A stretch of 5,528 nt of DNA, taken from Anaerolineaceae bacterium. GTDB taxonomy: Bacteria > Chloroflexota > Anaerolineae > Anaerolineales > Anaerolineaceae. Each line of letters starts with the position of its first letter. Within the stretch, counting starts at the first letter, position 1. Shown here in pieces: positions 1-5,334 of the stretch. The notes below the pieces were generated by a model. It was given only the letters and a program-made list of their open reading frames with translations. It had not been told where the DNA came from and did not search any database. The stretch covers positions 1,567-7,094 of the forward strand of contig DPKV01000066.1 of assembly GCA_003542325.1 (NCBI GenBank), given 5' to 3'. A program made the translations under genes and the position numbers.

Positions 1-199
1 GGTGACTGTGGCCGGTTGCCACAACAGCAATCCCGCCTGCAAAATCCAGGAAACGGTTTCCGTCGACATCCCAAACTTCTGTTCCCAGTCCATGATCCAT
101 CACGAACGGGTAACCCCGGGGATAGGATCTCGAGATATATTGACGGTCGCGTTCAATAAGCGCTTTCGCTTTTGGCCCTGGAAGCTTTAATGGTTCCAA
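1..199 (-). CDS. Class III (PLP-dependent) aminotransferase, N-terminal part
   Basis: This is the beginning of a minus-strand gene that runs off the left edge; 66 codons are visible. The translation contains PGPKAKALIERD (about residues 7-18), YPFVMDHG (30-37), EVWDVDGNRFLDFAGGIAV (41-59) and ATGHSH (61-66). This is the usual N-terminal pattern of the acetylornithine / ornithine / 4-aminobutyrate aminotransferase family. Such enzymes move an amino group from an omega-amino donor to 2-oxoglutarate using pyridoxal phosphate, in the cytoplasm. The PLP lysine and substrate-specificity residues lie outside the window, so the exact substrate cannot be given and no symbol is assigned. The start is TTG at 197-199: AGGAGG lies 8 bases upstream, and the frame, open well beyond it, shows no ATG or GTG that would fit. 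The family is clear from the N-terminus; the subgroup is not. Confidence 0.88.
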   Translation of the reverse strand, partial: MEPLKLPGPKAKALIERDRQYISRSYPRGYPFVMDHGLGTEVWDVDGNRFLDFAGGIAVVATGHSH

Positions 200-207
200 G
201 TTGGGTA

Positions 208-213
208 CCTCCT
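208..213 (-). promoter_or_regulatory. Ribosome binding site that decides the TTG start
   Basis: The minus strand reads AGGAGG, a perfect anti-SD match, with 8 bases between it and the TTG start of the aminotransferase. It is the main reason for choosing the non-ATG start. Confidence 0.85.
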
Positions 214-242
214 GTGCTAGTCTGATTTGGTTCGGTGCGGAG

Positions 243-251
243 ATTATATCA
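243..251 (-). promoter_or_regulatory. Extended -10 promoter of the aminotransferase gene
   Basis: On the minus strand the bases read TGATATAAT, an exact TGnTATAAT extended -10 element. No good -35 hexamer is seen 16-18 bases upstream, which fits extended -10 promoters, since they can work without one. Transcription would begin near 236, giving a leader of about 37 bases that contains the AGGAGG site. Confidence 0.6.
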
Positions 252-319
252 TTGGACCAGGACCTTTGGACAGGGTCAGGGAATGTGGAACCCCTTAATA
301 ACTGATAGAGATTTGCTGA

Positions 320-442
320 ATGGGGAAAGAAATCCGGGAAAAACAGGTCATAAATCAGATGATGAATGACGGCCAGGTAATCTTGTTTGAACGCCCTTCA
401 GAAATGGATGGCTTCGCGAAAACTATGTTCTATATCGAGTAA
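320..442 (+). CDS. Possible small protein of 40 residues, unrecognised
   Basis: An ATG at 320 opens a frame of 40 codons ending in TAA at 440-442. The product begins MGKEIREKQVINQMMNDGQ and continues with VILFERPSEMDGFAKTMFYIE. It is soluble, of mixed charge, with no signal peptide or membrane helix, and I do not recognise it. For: the composition looks protein-like and the frame ends just before the next gene's -35 at 445. Against: a TGA sits directly before the ATG, there is no good Shine-Dalgarno sequence, no clear promoter precedes it, and 40 codons can occur by chance. It could also be a relic of a lost gene. Confidence 0.25.
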   Translation: MGKEIREKQVINQMMNDGQVILFERPSEMDGFAKTMFYIE

Positions 443-444
443 TA

Positions 445-473
445 TTGAATTTTGCTCACCGAGATGCTATTAT
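445..473 (+). promoter_or_regulatory. Sigma-70-type promoter of the metallopeptidase gene
   Basis: A TTGAAT hexamer (445-450) and a TATTAT hexamer (468-473) are separated by exactly 17 bases. TG at 465-466 makes the -10 an extended one (TGCTATTAT). Transcription would begin near 480, giving an AT-rich leader of about 69 bases with a T-rich run at 524-535 before the ribosome site. Confidence 0.6.
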
Positions 474-536
474 GGAGATATCACTCCCATCAACGAAACA
501 ATTTATTCGTGATTTTTGATTCTCTTTTTTGTTTTG

Positions 537-542
537 AAAGGA
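537..542 (+). promoter_or_regulatory. Ribosome binding site fixing the ATG at 549
   Basis: AAAGGA lies 6 bases before the ATG at 549. The same frame is open from a TTG at 516, but that start has no ribosome site. It would also put 11 extra residues ahead of the MRKH charged n-region of the signal peptide, so 549 is preferred. Confidence 0.75.
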
Positions 543-548
543 ATTGAG

Positions 549-3533
549 ATGAGGAAACACATAATACCCACGATTTTATTGAGTATGTTTTTTGTTTTGT
601 TGTTGCTTCCAATGGGAATTGCTGAGGCGGTTTCCACCTCGCAAATTGAAATTACTATTGGATGTCCTCTCGCGGAAGGGCAAGTTGGTAAACCTTATTC
701 CACTCAACTCACAGCAACAGGTGGTGTTGATCCCTTGCACTGGTATATCCCGGAAGGTACGCTGCCCCCGGGGTTGGCGATCAATACAACGACCGGGGTC
801 ATCTCAGGCACCCCTACGGAAGACGGAACTTATCAAATTTCAATAACCGTCTACGATGCGCACCAGAGTACTGACGGTCCCATTCAGTGTTCCATCAAGA
901 TCTCTATAGCCGCGACGCCGACGCCCACCCGGGTTCCTTTTGATTACAGTATCAAAGCCGTGGAGCCGGTTCTGATATTAGACCCTAATGCGGAGAAAGA
1001 CCCGGACTCCGGTGTGATTGAGGTCTCTCAGCAAATTGATGTTACGCTGCTCAGTGGAGATCCGCTGCCCGGTGAATTTCATTTCGAGGATTTGCCAGAG
1101 GGGATGGGGTATTCCTGCGATCGGATGGATGGGTCGCCTTCGTTTACCAGCATGTGCCGGTTCTATTTTGATGACCTGGAAATGGTTCCCCAGGAGGGTG
1201 ACTATGAGATCCCCGTTACAATGATTATCGCAAATCTGATCCGTAACGACACCTTCATTATCCGAATCCCAGCCATGCAGGATATTCGGGTGCTTGAGGT
1301 AAAACCCGTCCAGGTTGTTTATGACGCCATCTTGCATGGGTATACGACCCTCGTAAAGGATAAGGTCACAGCGTTCAAGGTCACTGTTAGTTCGACTTAC
1401 TCATCAAACAAAGAGATTGAATTTGCGTTGACCCTTCCCGATGAAGATTGGGATAATTTTCCGTCTTCAACAGGCAGAGTCGTGCCAGGTGTTCCTGCAG
1501 GATGGGAATACCCGGAAATTTGGGGGCCGATCAGCATTGCACCGGGAATAAACGAGATCATCCTGCCTTACATTGAACCGGGTGAAGAAGATGCGGGTTT
1601 TTCTTCCTCGAATCCGACGGGGATAATCACAGGTCAATGCGTCGGCAACATTTGCGGCCCTGATGTCCGGGTCATGCCGCGTCCCAACCATAACGGCACA
1701 GTCAATTTCACCGTAGTGGCAGATCCTGAAAACACGCTGGGAGAGAGTCACTTCAGTAACAACAGTCTTTCCGGGGTTGCCCATGCGATCAGCACCCGCC
1801 CCTGGCATTTCTATATCGTGCCGTATCTGGATGTAAGCAGCGGCTGTTCCCCTGACCAGGAGAATGTCCAGAACGGGGTAAAACATATGCTTGAATATTT
1901 GCTTGCCATGTACCCAATCGCCGATTCCGAGCTGACGTATTCTTTTGCTTCAGTCACAACTGTACCATGTCTATCTGATTCAACCCGGACCTGTGTCTAT
2001 TCCGACACCTGGGAAGCCCGGTCAGAAGACTATTCCGGTTTCCAGAGCAGGGGTGAATTCCTGGGTGAGATCTCGGACCTGGCGCTTTCGGAAGGTTATG
2101 ATTTTGCGATTGGCGTAGGTTGTGGCTGTGGCGGGGGAGCTGGCGGCTCAGCGACGGCTTTCTTTTCAGGGGATTGCAGCGGCACTTTCAGCGATGTAAT
2201 GGCCCATGAGTTCAACCATGTCGTTACCGGGATGGGAGACATTTACAGCCTGGACTGCCTGGTTGGATGGGATGAGGCTTACTGCGAACACGCTGATGGC
2301 ACGCGCGACTATTACTGCTATGAGGATTCCAGGAATAAAAGGGATGGATACGTGGATATCAACTGCACTATGGACCCGGATGGCACACTTATCTGTTCAC
2401 CCGGCGTTGAGAAGAACTGTGCTGCTTCCTGTAACTGTTCGATTTATGAAGATAATTATGAGTATTATCCCGTCTGCCCAGGCCTTGGTGTTTGTGATGC
2501 CGGATGCTGCAGAAGCATCGCGGTTGCCGATTGCAGCGATGGGACGGTTTATTGCGGACCTGACGGCCGCATTTTCCATCCAGCCTCCGAAGGGTTCTGG
2601 GTAAATCGTTATTTACCTGTCTCAGGTGATGCCGTCTATATCATGGATACGTATTGGCCATCGATTTCAGAGGAGATCCGCCATTGGATGAGACTTGAGA
2701 ATACTTACCAGCATTGTTACGAGGATCGCGTATTCAATGATGGCTATCTCCACCTGCTTACCAATCCCCGGTTCCTTGACAGCGAAGACCCTCTGGCCCT
2801 GCTCGTCAGTGGTGTGTTGGGCAGCGATAACACGGTCGCACTAAATCCCTTCCTGTTAATCAACGCGCCGAGGGTCGACCTTGCTGCAGGTGAAGGGACC
2901 GGTTACTCGGTGGTCTTGCTGGATGTGGCTGGCAATGTACTCGCAACCCATTATTTTGAACCGGATTTTTATCAGAGTGACCCGAATGGCGGTGCGATTG
3001 ATAGCGTTCACCTCTCCTACAGGATTGAATGGGTTGACGGGACAAAAATGATAGAACTGCGCAATCCGGATGACGAAGTGCTCATTACCCGAAATGTAAG
3101 TGTCCATACACCTGAAATTAAGATTGTTTCCCCGAAATCTGGGTCAAATGCGAAAATTGGCGAGTTGTTGACAGTGAAGTGGGATGCTTCTGACGCGGAC
3201 AACGATGTTCTGACCTATTCATTGTCGATCAGTACAGACCAGGGAGAAAGCTGGCAGCCCATCCTGATCTTCTACAACCAGACCAGCTATGAAATGGCGA
3301 CAGAATCATTTGGGAACGGCACTGAAGTCCTGATAAAGGTTCGGGTGACCGATGGGGTCAATACTTCCGAAGCAATCCTTGAAAGTCCCATAAGGCTGTC
3401 TACGAGTGGTTTTGATATCTTTTCATCTATATCCCCATATGTCCTTTTCGGGGCAATCATTTTGCTGGGGTTGGGATTGGTTATTGTCATCGGCTTCCTG
3501 ATCCGAAGATCCGGGAGAAGGCAAGCCGGATAG
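549..3533 (+). CDS. Secreted, membrane-anchored putative zinc metallopeptidase with Ig-like domains
   Basis: This 994-residue protein appears to be a cell-surface protease. In order it shows: a signal peptide (charged MRKH, hydrophobic 5-22, AEA at 25-27 as a likely cleavage site); a He_PIG putative-Ig domain (about 38-120, with LPPGLAINTTTGVISGTP at 72-89); a TPTPT linker near 123-127; a CARDB-like adhesive region (about 241-412, ending VVADPENTLGESHFSNNS); the catalytic part (about 418-725); an Ig/Fn3-like domain (about 855-950); and a transmembrane helix (964-985) followed by RRSGRR. The active-site motif is HEFNHVVTGMGDIY (553-566). HExxH supplies two zinc-binding histidines and the general-base glutamate. 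The G-x-x-D-x-Y tail resembles the M64 (IgA peptidase-like) pattern HExxHxxxGxxDEY. Fourteen cysteines follow at 570-669, suggesting a disulfide-bonded insert and oxidation outside the cell. The topology is type I: a large exterior part and a short cytoplasmic tail. The substrate is unknown. The gene seems monocistronic, with its own promoter and a hairpin after the stop. Export and the HExxH motif are seen directly; the M64-like placement is inference. Confidence 0.8.
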   Translation: MRKHIIPTILLSMFFVLLLLPMGIAEAVSTSQIEITIGCPLAEGQVGKPYSTQLTATGGVDPLHWYIPEGTLPPGLAINTTTGVISGTPTEDGTYQISITVYDAHQSTDGPIQCSIKISIAATPTPTRVPFDYSIKAVEPVLILDPNAEKDPDSGVIEVSQQIDVTLLSGDPLPGEFHFEDLPEGMGYSCDRMDGSPSFTSMCRFYFDDLEMVPQEGDYEIPVTMIIANLIRNDTFIIRIPAMQDIRVLEVKPVQVVYDAILHGYTTLVKDKVTAFKVTVSSTYSSNKEIEFALTLPDEDWDNFPSSTGRVVPGVPAGWEYPEIWGPISIAPGINEIILPYIEPGEEDAGFSSSNPTGIITGQCVGNICGPDVRVMPRPNHNGTVNFTVVADPENTLGESHFSNNSLSGVAHAISTRPWHFYIVPYLDVSSGCSPDQENVQNGVKHMLEYLLAMYPIADSELTYSFASVTTVPCLSDSTRTCVYSDTWEARSEDYSGFQSRGEFLGEISDLALSEGYDFAIGVGCGCGGGAGGSATAFFSGDCSGTFSDVMAHEFNHVVTGMGDIYSLDCLVGWDEAYCEHADGTRDYYCYEDSRNKRDGYVDINCTMDPDGTLICSPGVEKNCAASCNCSIYEDNYEYYPVCPGLGVCDAGCCRSIAVADCSDGTVYCGPDGRIFHPASEGFWVNRYLPVSGDAVYIMDTYWPSISEEIRHWMRLENTYQHCYEDRVFNDGYLHLLTNPRFLDSEDPLALLVSGVLGSDNTVALNPFLLINAPRVDLAAGEGTGYSVVLLDVAGNVLATHYFEPDFYQSDPNGGAIDSVHLSYRIEWVDGTKMIELRNPDDEVLITRNVSVHTPEIKIVSPKSGSNAKIGELLTVKWDASDADNDVLTYSLSISTDQGESWQPILIFYNQTSYEMATESFGNGTEVLIKVRVTDGVNTSEAILESPIRLSTSGFDIFSSISPYVLFGAIILLGLGLVIVIGFLIRRSGRRQAG

Positions 3534-3551
3534 TATGACGACGATTGGCTA

Positions 3552-3589
3552 AGGTTGCAGGCGCGCAAAAAGTAACGCGCCTGCAACCT
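3552..3589 (+). terminator. Perfect 14-bp hairpin after the metallopeptidase gene
   Basis: AGGTTGCAGGCGCG (3552-3565) and its exact reverse complement (3576-3589) enclose a 10-base A-rich loop. The hairpin begins 18 bases after the stop codon. The following bases, ATTAATTTCC, make only a weak U tract, so intrinsic termination may be inefficient; the hairpin could instead protect the 3' end. Position and stem strength favour a transcription end. Confidence 0.65.
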
Positions 3590-3664
3590 ATTAATTTCCG
3601 ACCAGGGCAGGGCAATCGTAAATTCATTTGTTTCAGTTTATTGAACTCTTTATTATCTAAAAAT

Positions 3665-3747
3665 CACCCTTTCCCGCCCTTCGGGCACCCTTCCCCTGGA
3701 GCGAAGCGGAATACCCGAAGGGTATAGGGGAAGGGCTGGGGATGGGG
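3665..3747. repeat. Cruciform-like intergenic repeat (REP- or MITE-like)
   Basis: This 83-base block folds almost completely. The main stem is CCCTTCCCCT (3688-3697) with AGGGGAAGGG (3726-3735), 10 perfect pairs. Inside it lie ATACCC-GAA-GGGTAT (3711-3725) and the mini-hairpin GCGAAGC (3701-3707). Outside it on the left is GCCC-TTC-GGGC (3676-3686). A further imperfect outer stem can pair 3667-3675 with 3738-3746. CACCCTT occurs twice (3665-3671 and 3686-3692), 21 bases apart. Such compact imperfect palindromes usually belong to dispersed intergenic families. With one copy in the window, dispersal is inferred, and no transposase or target duplication is seen. Confidence 0.6.
3727..3747 (+). 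other. Predicted G-quadruplex motif
   Basis: The plus strand carries four G runs separated by two-base loops: GGGG (3727-3730), GGG (3733-3735), GGGG (3738-3741) and GGGG (3744-3747). This meets the standard G3+N1-7 definition with very short loops, which favours stability. It lies in the 3' half of the folded repeat, about 110 bases before the yvcK promoter, and competes with the hairpin for the same G runs. Confidence 0.55.
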
Positions 3748-3809
3748 TTACTGATTGACTATCGCATGCAGAAATCTCTAGGGTGTACTTTGCGATTGCC
3801 TCGCCGACC

Positions 3810-3862
3810 AGGGTGGTTCCGTTGTCAAGGCAAAGTTAAAATGTCCTAGGGTGGTTCCGTTG
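3810..3862 (+). repeat. Pair of 15-bp direct repeats before yvcK
   Basis: AGGGTGGTTCCGTTG occurs exactly at 3810-3824 and 3848-3862, 38 bases apart. The second copy overlaps the first three bases of the yvcK -35 hexamer. A shorter relative, CTAGGGTG, occurs at 3778-3785 and again at 3846-3853. The pair may be a regulator's binding sites or the trace of a small duplication; the sequence alone does not decide. Confidence 0.6.
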
Positions 3863-3888
3863 ACGACTCCTGTGAATCCTGCTATGAT
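3860..3888 (+). promoter_or_regulatory. Sigma-70 promoter of yvcK, leaderless geometry
   Basis: TTGACG (3860-3865) and TATGAT (3883-3888), each five of six to consensus, are separated by exactly 17 bases. This is the best promoter in the window. Transcription would begin around 3894-3897, directly before or at the ATG at 3898, so the message would have essentially no 5' leader. Confidence 0.7.
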
Positions 3889-3897
3889 TCAACAGGT

Positions 3898-5226
3898 ATG
3901 CAAGAAAGAAAGCAATCCGCCATTTCCCGTTTATGGGATACCATTCGCAGAGAGTTACAATGGTTTCGACCAGGCCTGGGGTATAAACGCTGGCTGATCC
4001 TTGTATTTATGGGTTCCATACTTTTAGGCCTGGGCTTTGCCATGCTGGCCCTGGATGTGTACCGGAATGCGCCAGACACCTGGTGGCTTCCGGTCATCTC
4101 GGCCCTGTCTTTACGGTCTCTGGATCGCCCGATCCGGGTGATCATCTTTGCCGTAGTGGGATTGGTGCTAATGATGCTTGGGATTTGGGGTTCCAACCGG
4201 TCCCTGCTGCGCCCCTTTGTCCCTCCGGGAACGCCCCTCATTGAAGCGCTGGACACCTACCGTCGCCGGGACCGCGGTCCGCGGATCGTGGTATTGGGCG
4301 GGGGGCATGGGCTGGCGTCATTGTTGCGCGGCCTAAAAGCATACACGCATAACATCACGGCCATTGTCACGGTGGCGGATGATGGGGGATCGTCCGGCGA
4401 ACTCCGCCGGAATGTCCGGATTTTACCCCCCGGCGATTTCCGAAACTGCCTGGCAGCCCTCAGTAATAATGAAGACCTGCTCTCACAGGTGTTCCAATAC
4501 CGGTTCGCCACCGGAGCGGGCCTTGAAGGGCATTCCCTCGGCAATCTCTTTATCACCGCGCTGACGGAGATCACCGGCAGTTTTGAAGAAGCTGTGGCGG
4601 AATCGGGACGTGTCCTCGCAGTCTACGGCCAGGTCTTGCCGTCAACCTTAACCGATGTCAGGTTACTGGCTGATCTGGAAACCCGGGATGGGAAAATGCT
4701 GCACGTCTCAGGGGAGACCCAAATCCGGGAGACGGAGGGAAGTGTGAAACGGGTCTGGCTGGACCCGGCAAATACACCGGCTTTTCCCCCTGCCATTTCC
4801 GCAATCCTCAGCGCAGACTTGATCATTATCGGTCCGGGCAGCCTGTATTCAAGCCTGCTGCCCAATTTACTGGTCCGAGACCTGGCTGAAGCTGTCCGTT
4901 CCAGTCAGGCGCTCAAATTTTTCGTCTGCAATGTGGCTACCGAACTGGGCGAGACCGATCAGTTCAATTGTCTGGATCATGTCAAAGCGGTTGAAGCCCA
5001 CGTGGGTGAAGATATGTTTGACCTGGTGATTTGCAATAATCACTTTGAGGGGTACCTTGGCAAAGGTGTGGAGTGGGTCCGGATGGACCCTGATCTGATT
5101 GAGCATACTTCTGTTTACTGCACCAACCTGATCGATCTGGATCATCCATGGCGGCATGATTCAAACAGGTTATCAAAAACGATCATGGATCTTTTCTACG
5201 AGCGGACCGGTCCGTTAGTAGAATAA
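3898..5226 (+). CDS. yvcK: YvcK/CofD-like gluconeogenesis factor with N-terminal membrane anchor
   Basis: The 442-residue product belongs to the YvcK (CofD-like) family. In Bacillus YvcK binds UDP-N-acetylglucosamine, is needed for growth on gluconeogenic carbon sources, and helps place a penicillin-binding protein. Family motifs are all present: GGGHGLASLL (134-143), TVADDGGSSGELR (158-170), LPPGDFRNCLAAL (176-188), GHSLGNL (211-217), GPGSLYSS (312-319) and CNVATELGETD (344-354). Two membrane helices (about 31-52 and 79-99) precede the domain; the N-terminus is basic, so both ends should be cytoplasmic. Bacillus-type YvcK is about 320 residues without helices, so the extra 125 residues form an anchoring module. 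The ATG at 3898 is the first possible start after an in-frame TAG at 3847, and no Shine-Dalgarno sequence fits before it. The usual firmicute and actinobacterial neighbours rapZ and whiA are absent; gap follows after 111 bases. The family is near certain; the ligand and role here are inferred. Confidence 0.93.
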   Translation: MQERKQSAISRLWDTIRRELQWFRPGLGYKRWLILVFMGSILLGLGFAMLALDVYRNAPDTWWLPVISALSLRSLDRPIRVIIFAVVGLVLMMLGIWGSNRSLLRPFVPPGTPLIEALDTYRRRDRGPRIVVLGGGHGLASLLRGLKAYTHNITAIVTVADDGGSSGELRRNVRILPPGDFRNCLAALSNNEDLLSQVFQYRFATGAGLEGHSLGNLFITALTEITGSFEEAVAESGRVLAVYGQVLPSTLTDVRLLADLETRDGKMLHVSGETQIRETEGSVKRVWLDPANTPAFPPAISAILSADLIIIGPGSLYSSLLPNLLVRDLAEAVRSSQALKFFVCNVATELGETDQFNCLDHVKAVEAHVGEDMFDLVICNNHFEGYLGKGVEWVRMDPDLIEHTSVYCTNLIDLDHPWRHDSNRLSKTIMDLFYERTGPLVE

Positions 5227-5241
5227 CTACGCAATTTATTG

Positions 5242-5280
5242 TGACGCATGACATCTTGGATGTCTGAACAATATGCGTTA
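5242..5280 (+). terminator. Two-block hairpin between yvcK and gap
   Basis: GACATC-TTG-GATGTC (5250-5264) is a perfect 6-bp stem with a three-base loop. Flanking it, TGACGCAT (5242-5249) pairs with ATGCGTTA (5273-5280), with one G-U pair, leaving an 8-base bulge (5265-5272). It starts 16 bases after the yvcK stop, as a terminator would, but no U tract follows. Because it also lies just upstream of the gap -10, it could instead be an operator or an RNA-processing site. Confidence 0.4.
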
Positions 5281-5290
5281 ATATAAGTGA

Positions 5291-5299
5291 TGGTAAAAT
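5291..5299 (+). promoter_or_regulatory. Extended -10 promoter of gap
   Basis: TGGTAAAAT matches TGnTAnAAT, an extended -10 with five of six bases of the hexamer. No convincing -35 is found at the usual spacing. Transcription would begin near 5306, giving a leader of about 32 bases that includes the ribosome site. gap can therefore be expressed separately from yvcK. Confidence 0.5.
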
Positions 5300-5326
5300 C
5301 TATTTAGAAAAAATTTTAGCTCTACT

Positions 5327-5332
5327 GGAGGT
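5327..5332 (+). promoter_or_regulatory. Strong ribosome binding site of gap
   Basis: GGAGGT lies 5 bases before the gap ATG. It predicts high translation, as expected for a central metabolic enzyme, and contrasts with yvcK, which has none. Confidence 0.85.
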
Positions 5333-5334
5333 AG

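Larger units (their letters stand above)
200..548. other. Divergent intergenic region
   Basis: This stretch separates the minus-strand aminotransferase from the plus-strand metallopeptidase. It holds a left-facing extended -10 promoter (243-251), a possible 40-residue ORF (320-442), and a right-facing promoter (445-473) with a leader of about 70 bases. I see no RNA gene, no clear hairpin terminator and no mobile-element ends. None is expected between two genes that start here and read outward. Confidence 0.7.
3534..3897. other. Intergenic region before yvcK
   Basis: I find no credible gene here. From left to right it holds the 14-bp hairpin (3552-3589), an AT-rich spacer (about 3590-3664), a C-rich/G-rich folded repeat (3665-3747), a spacer, a pair of 15-bp direct repeats (3810-3824 and 3848-3862), and the yvcK promoter (3860-3888). 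A frame of about 60 codons crosses the hairpin and the repeat, but it has no family signature and I do not regard it as coding. Confidence 0.75.

Noticed and set aside
2..190. Plus-strand open frame of 62 codons at the left edge
   Set aside because: It lies opposite the aminotransferase N-terminus, whose minus-strand translation matches a known family; the plus-strand peptide matches nothing recognisable.
516..548. Upstream TTG start for the metallopeptidase
   Set aside because: It has no ribosome site and would spoil the signal-peptide n-region, while the ATG at 549 has AAAGGA 6 bases upstream.
1467..1886. Minus-strand frame of 139 codons opposite the metallopeptidase
   Set aside because: The plus-strand frame is a continuous 994-residue protein with clear domains; the antisense peptide shows no domain or start signals.
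3545..3727. Open frame of 60 codons in the intergenic region
   Set aside because: It runs through the perfect hairpin and the folded repeat, has no ribosome site, and its peptide is low-complexity from the repeat.
3822..3842. Second promoter within the first 15-bp repeat (TTGTCA)
   Set aside because: No -10-like hexamer lies 16-18 bases downstream; TAAAAT at 3837-3842 is only 9 bases away.
3810..3862. CRISPR-like repeat-spacer unit
   Set aside because: Only two copies of 15 bases with one 23-base gap, no further units and no cas genes.
3882..4256. Minus-strand frame of 124 codons opposite yvcK
   Set aside because: It is a shadow of yvcK: its peptide is rich in Arg, Ser and Pro, with no family motif, and it overlaps the yvcK promoter.
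5239..5244. Rex-type redox operator before gap (TTGTGA half-site)
   Set aside because: Only one half-site is present; no TCACAA partner follows at the needed spacing.
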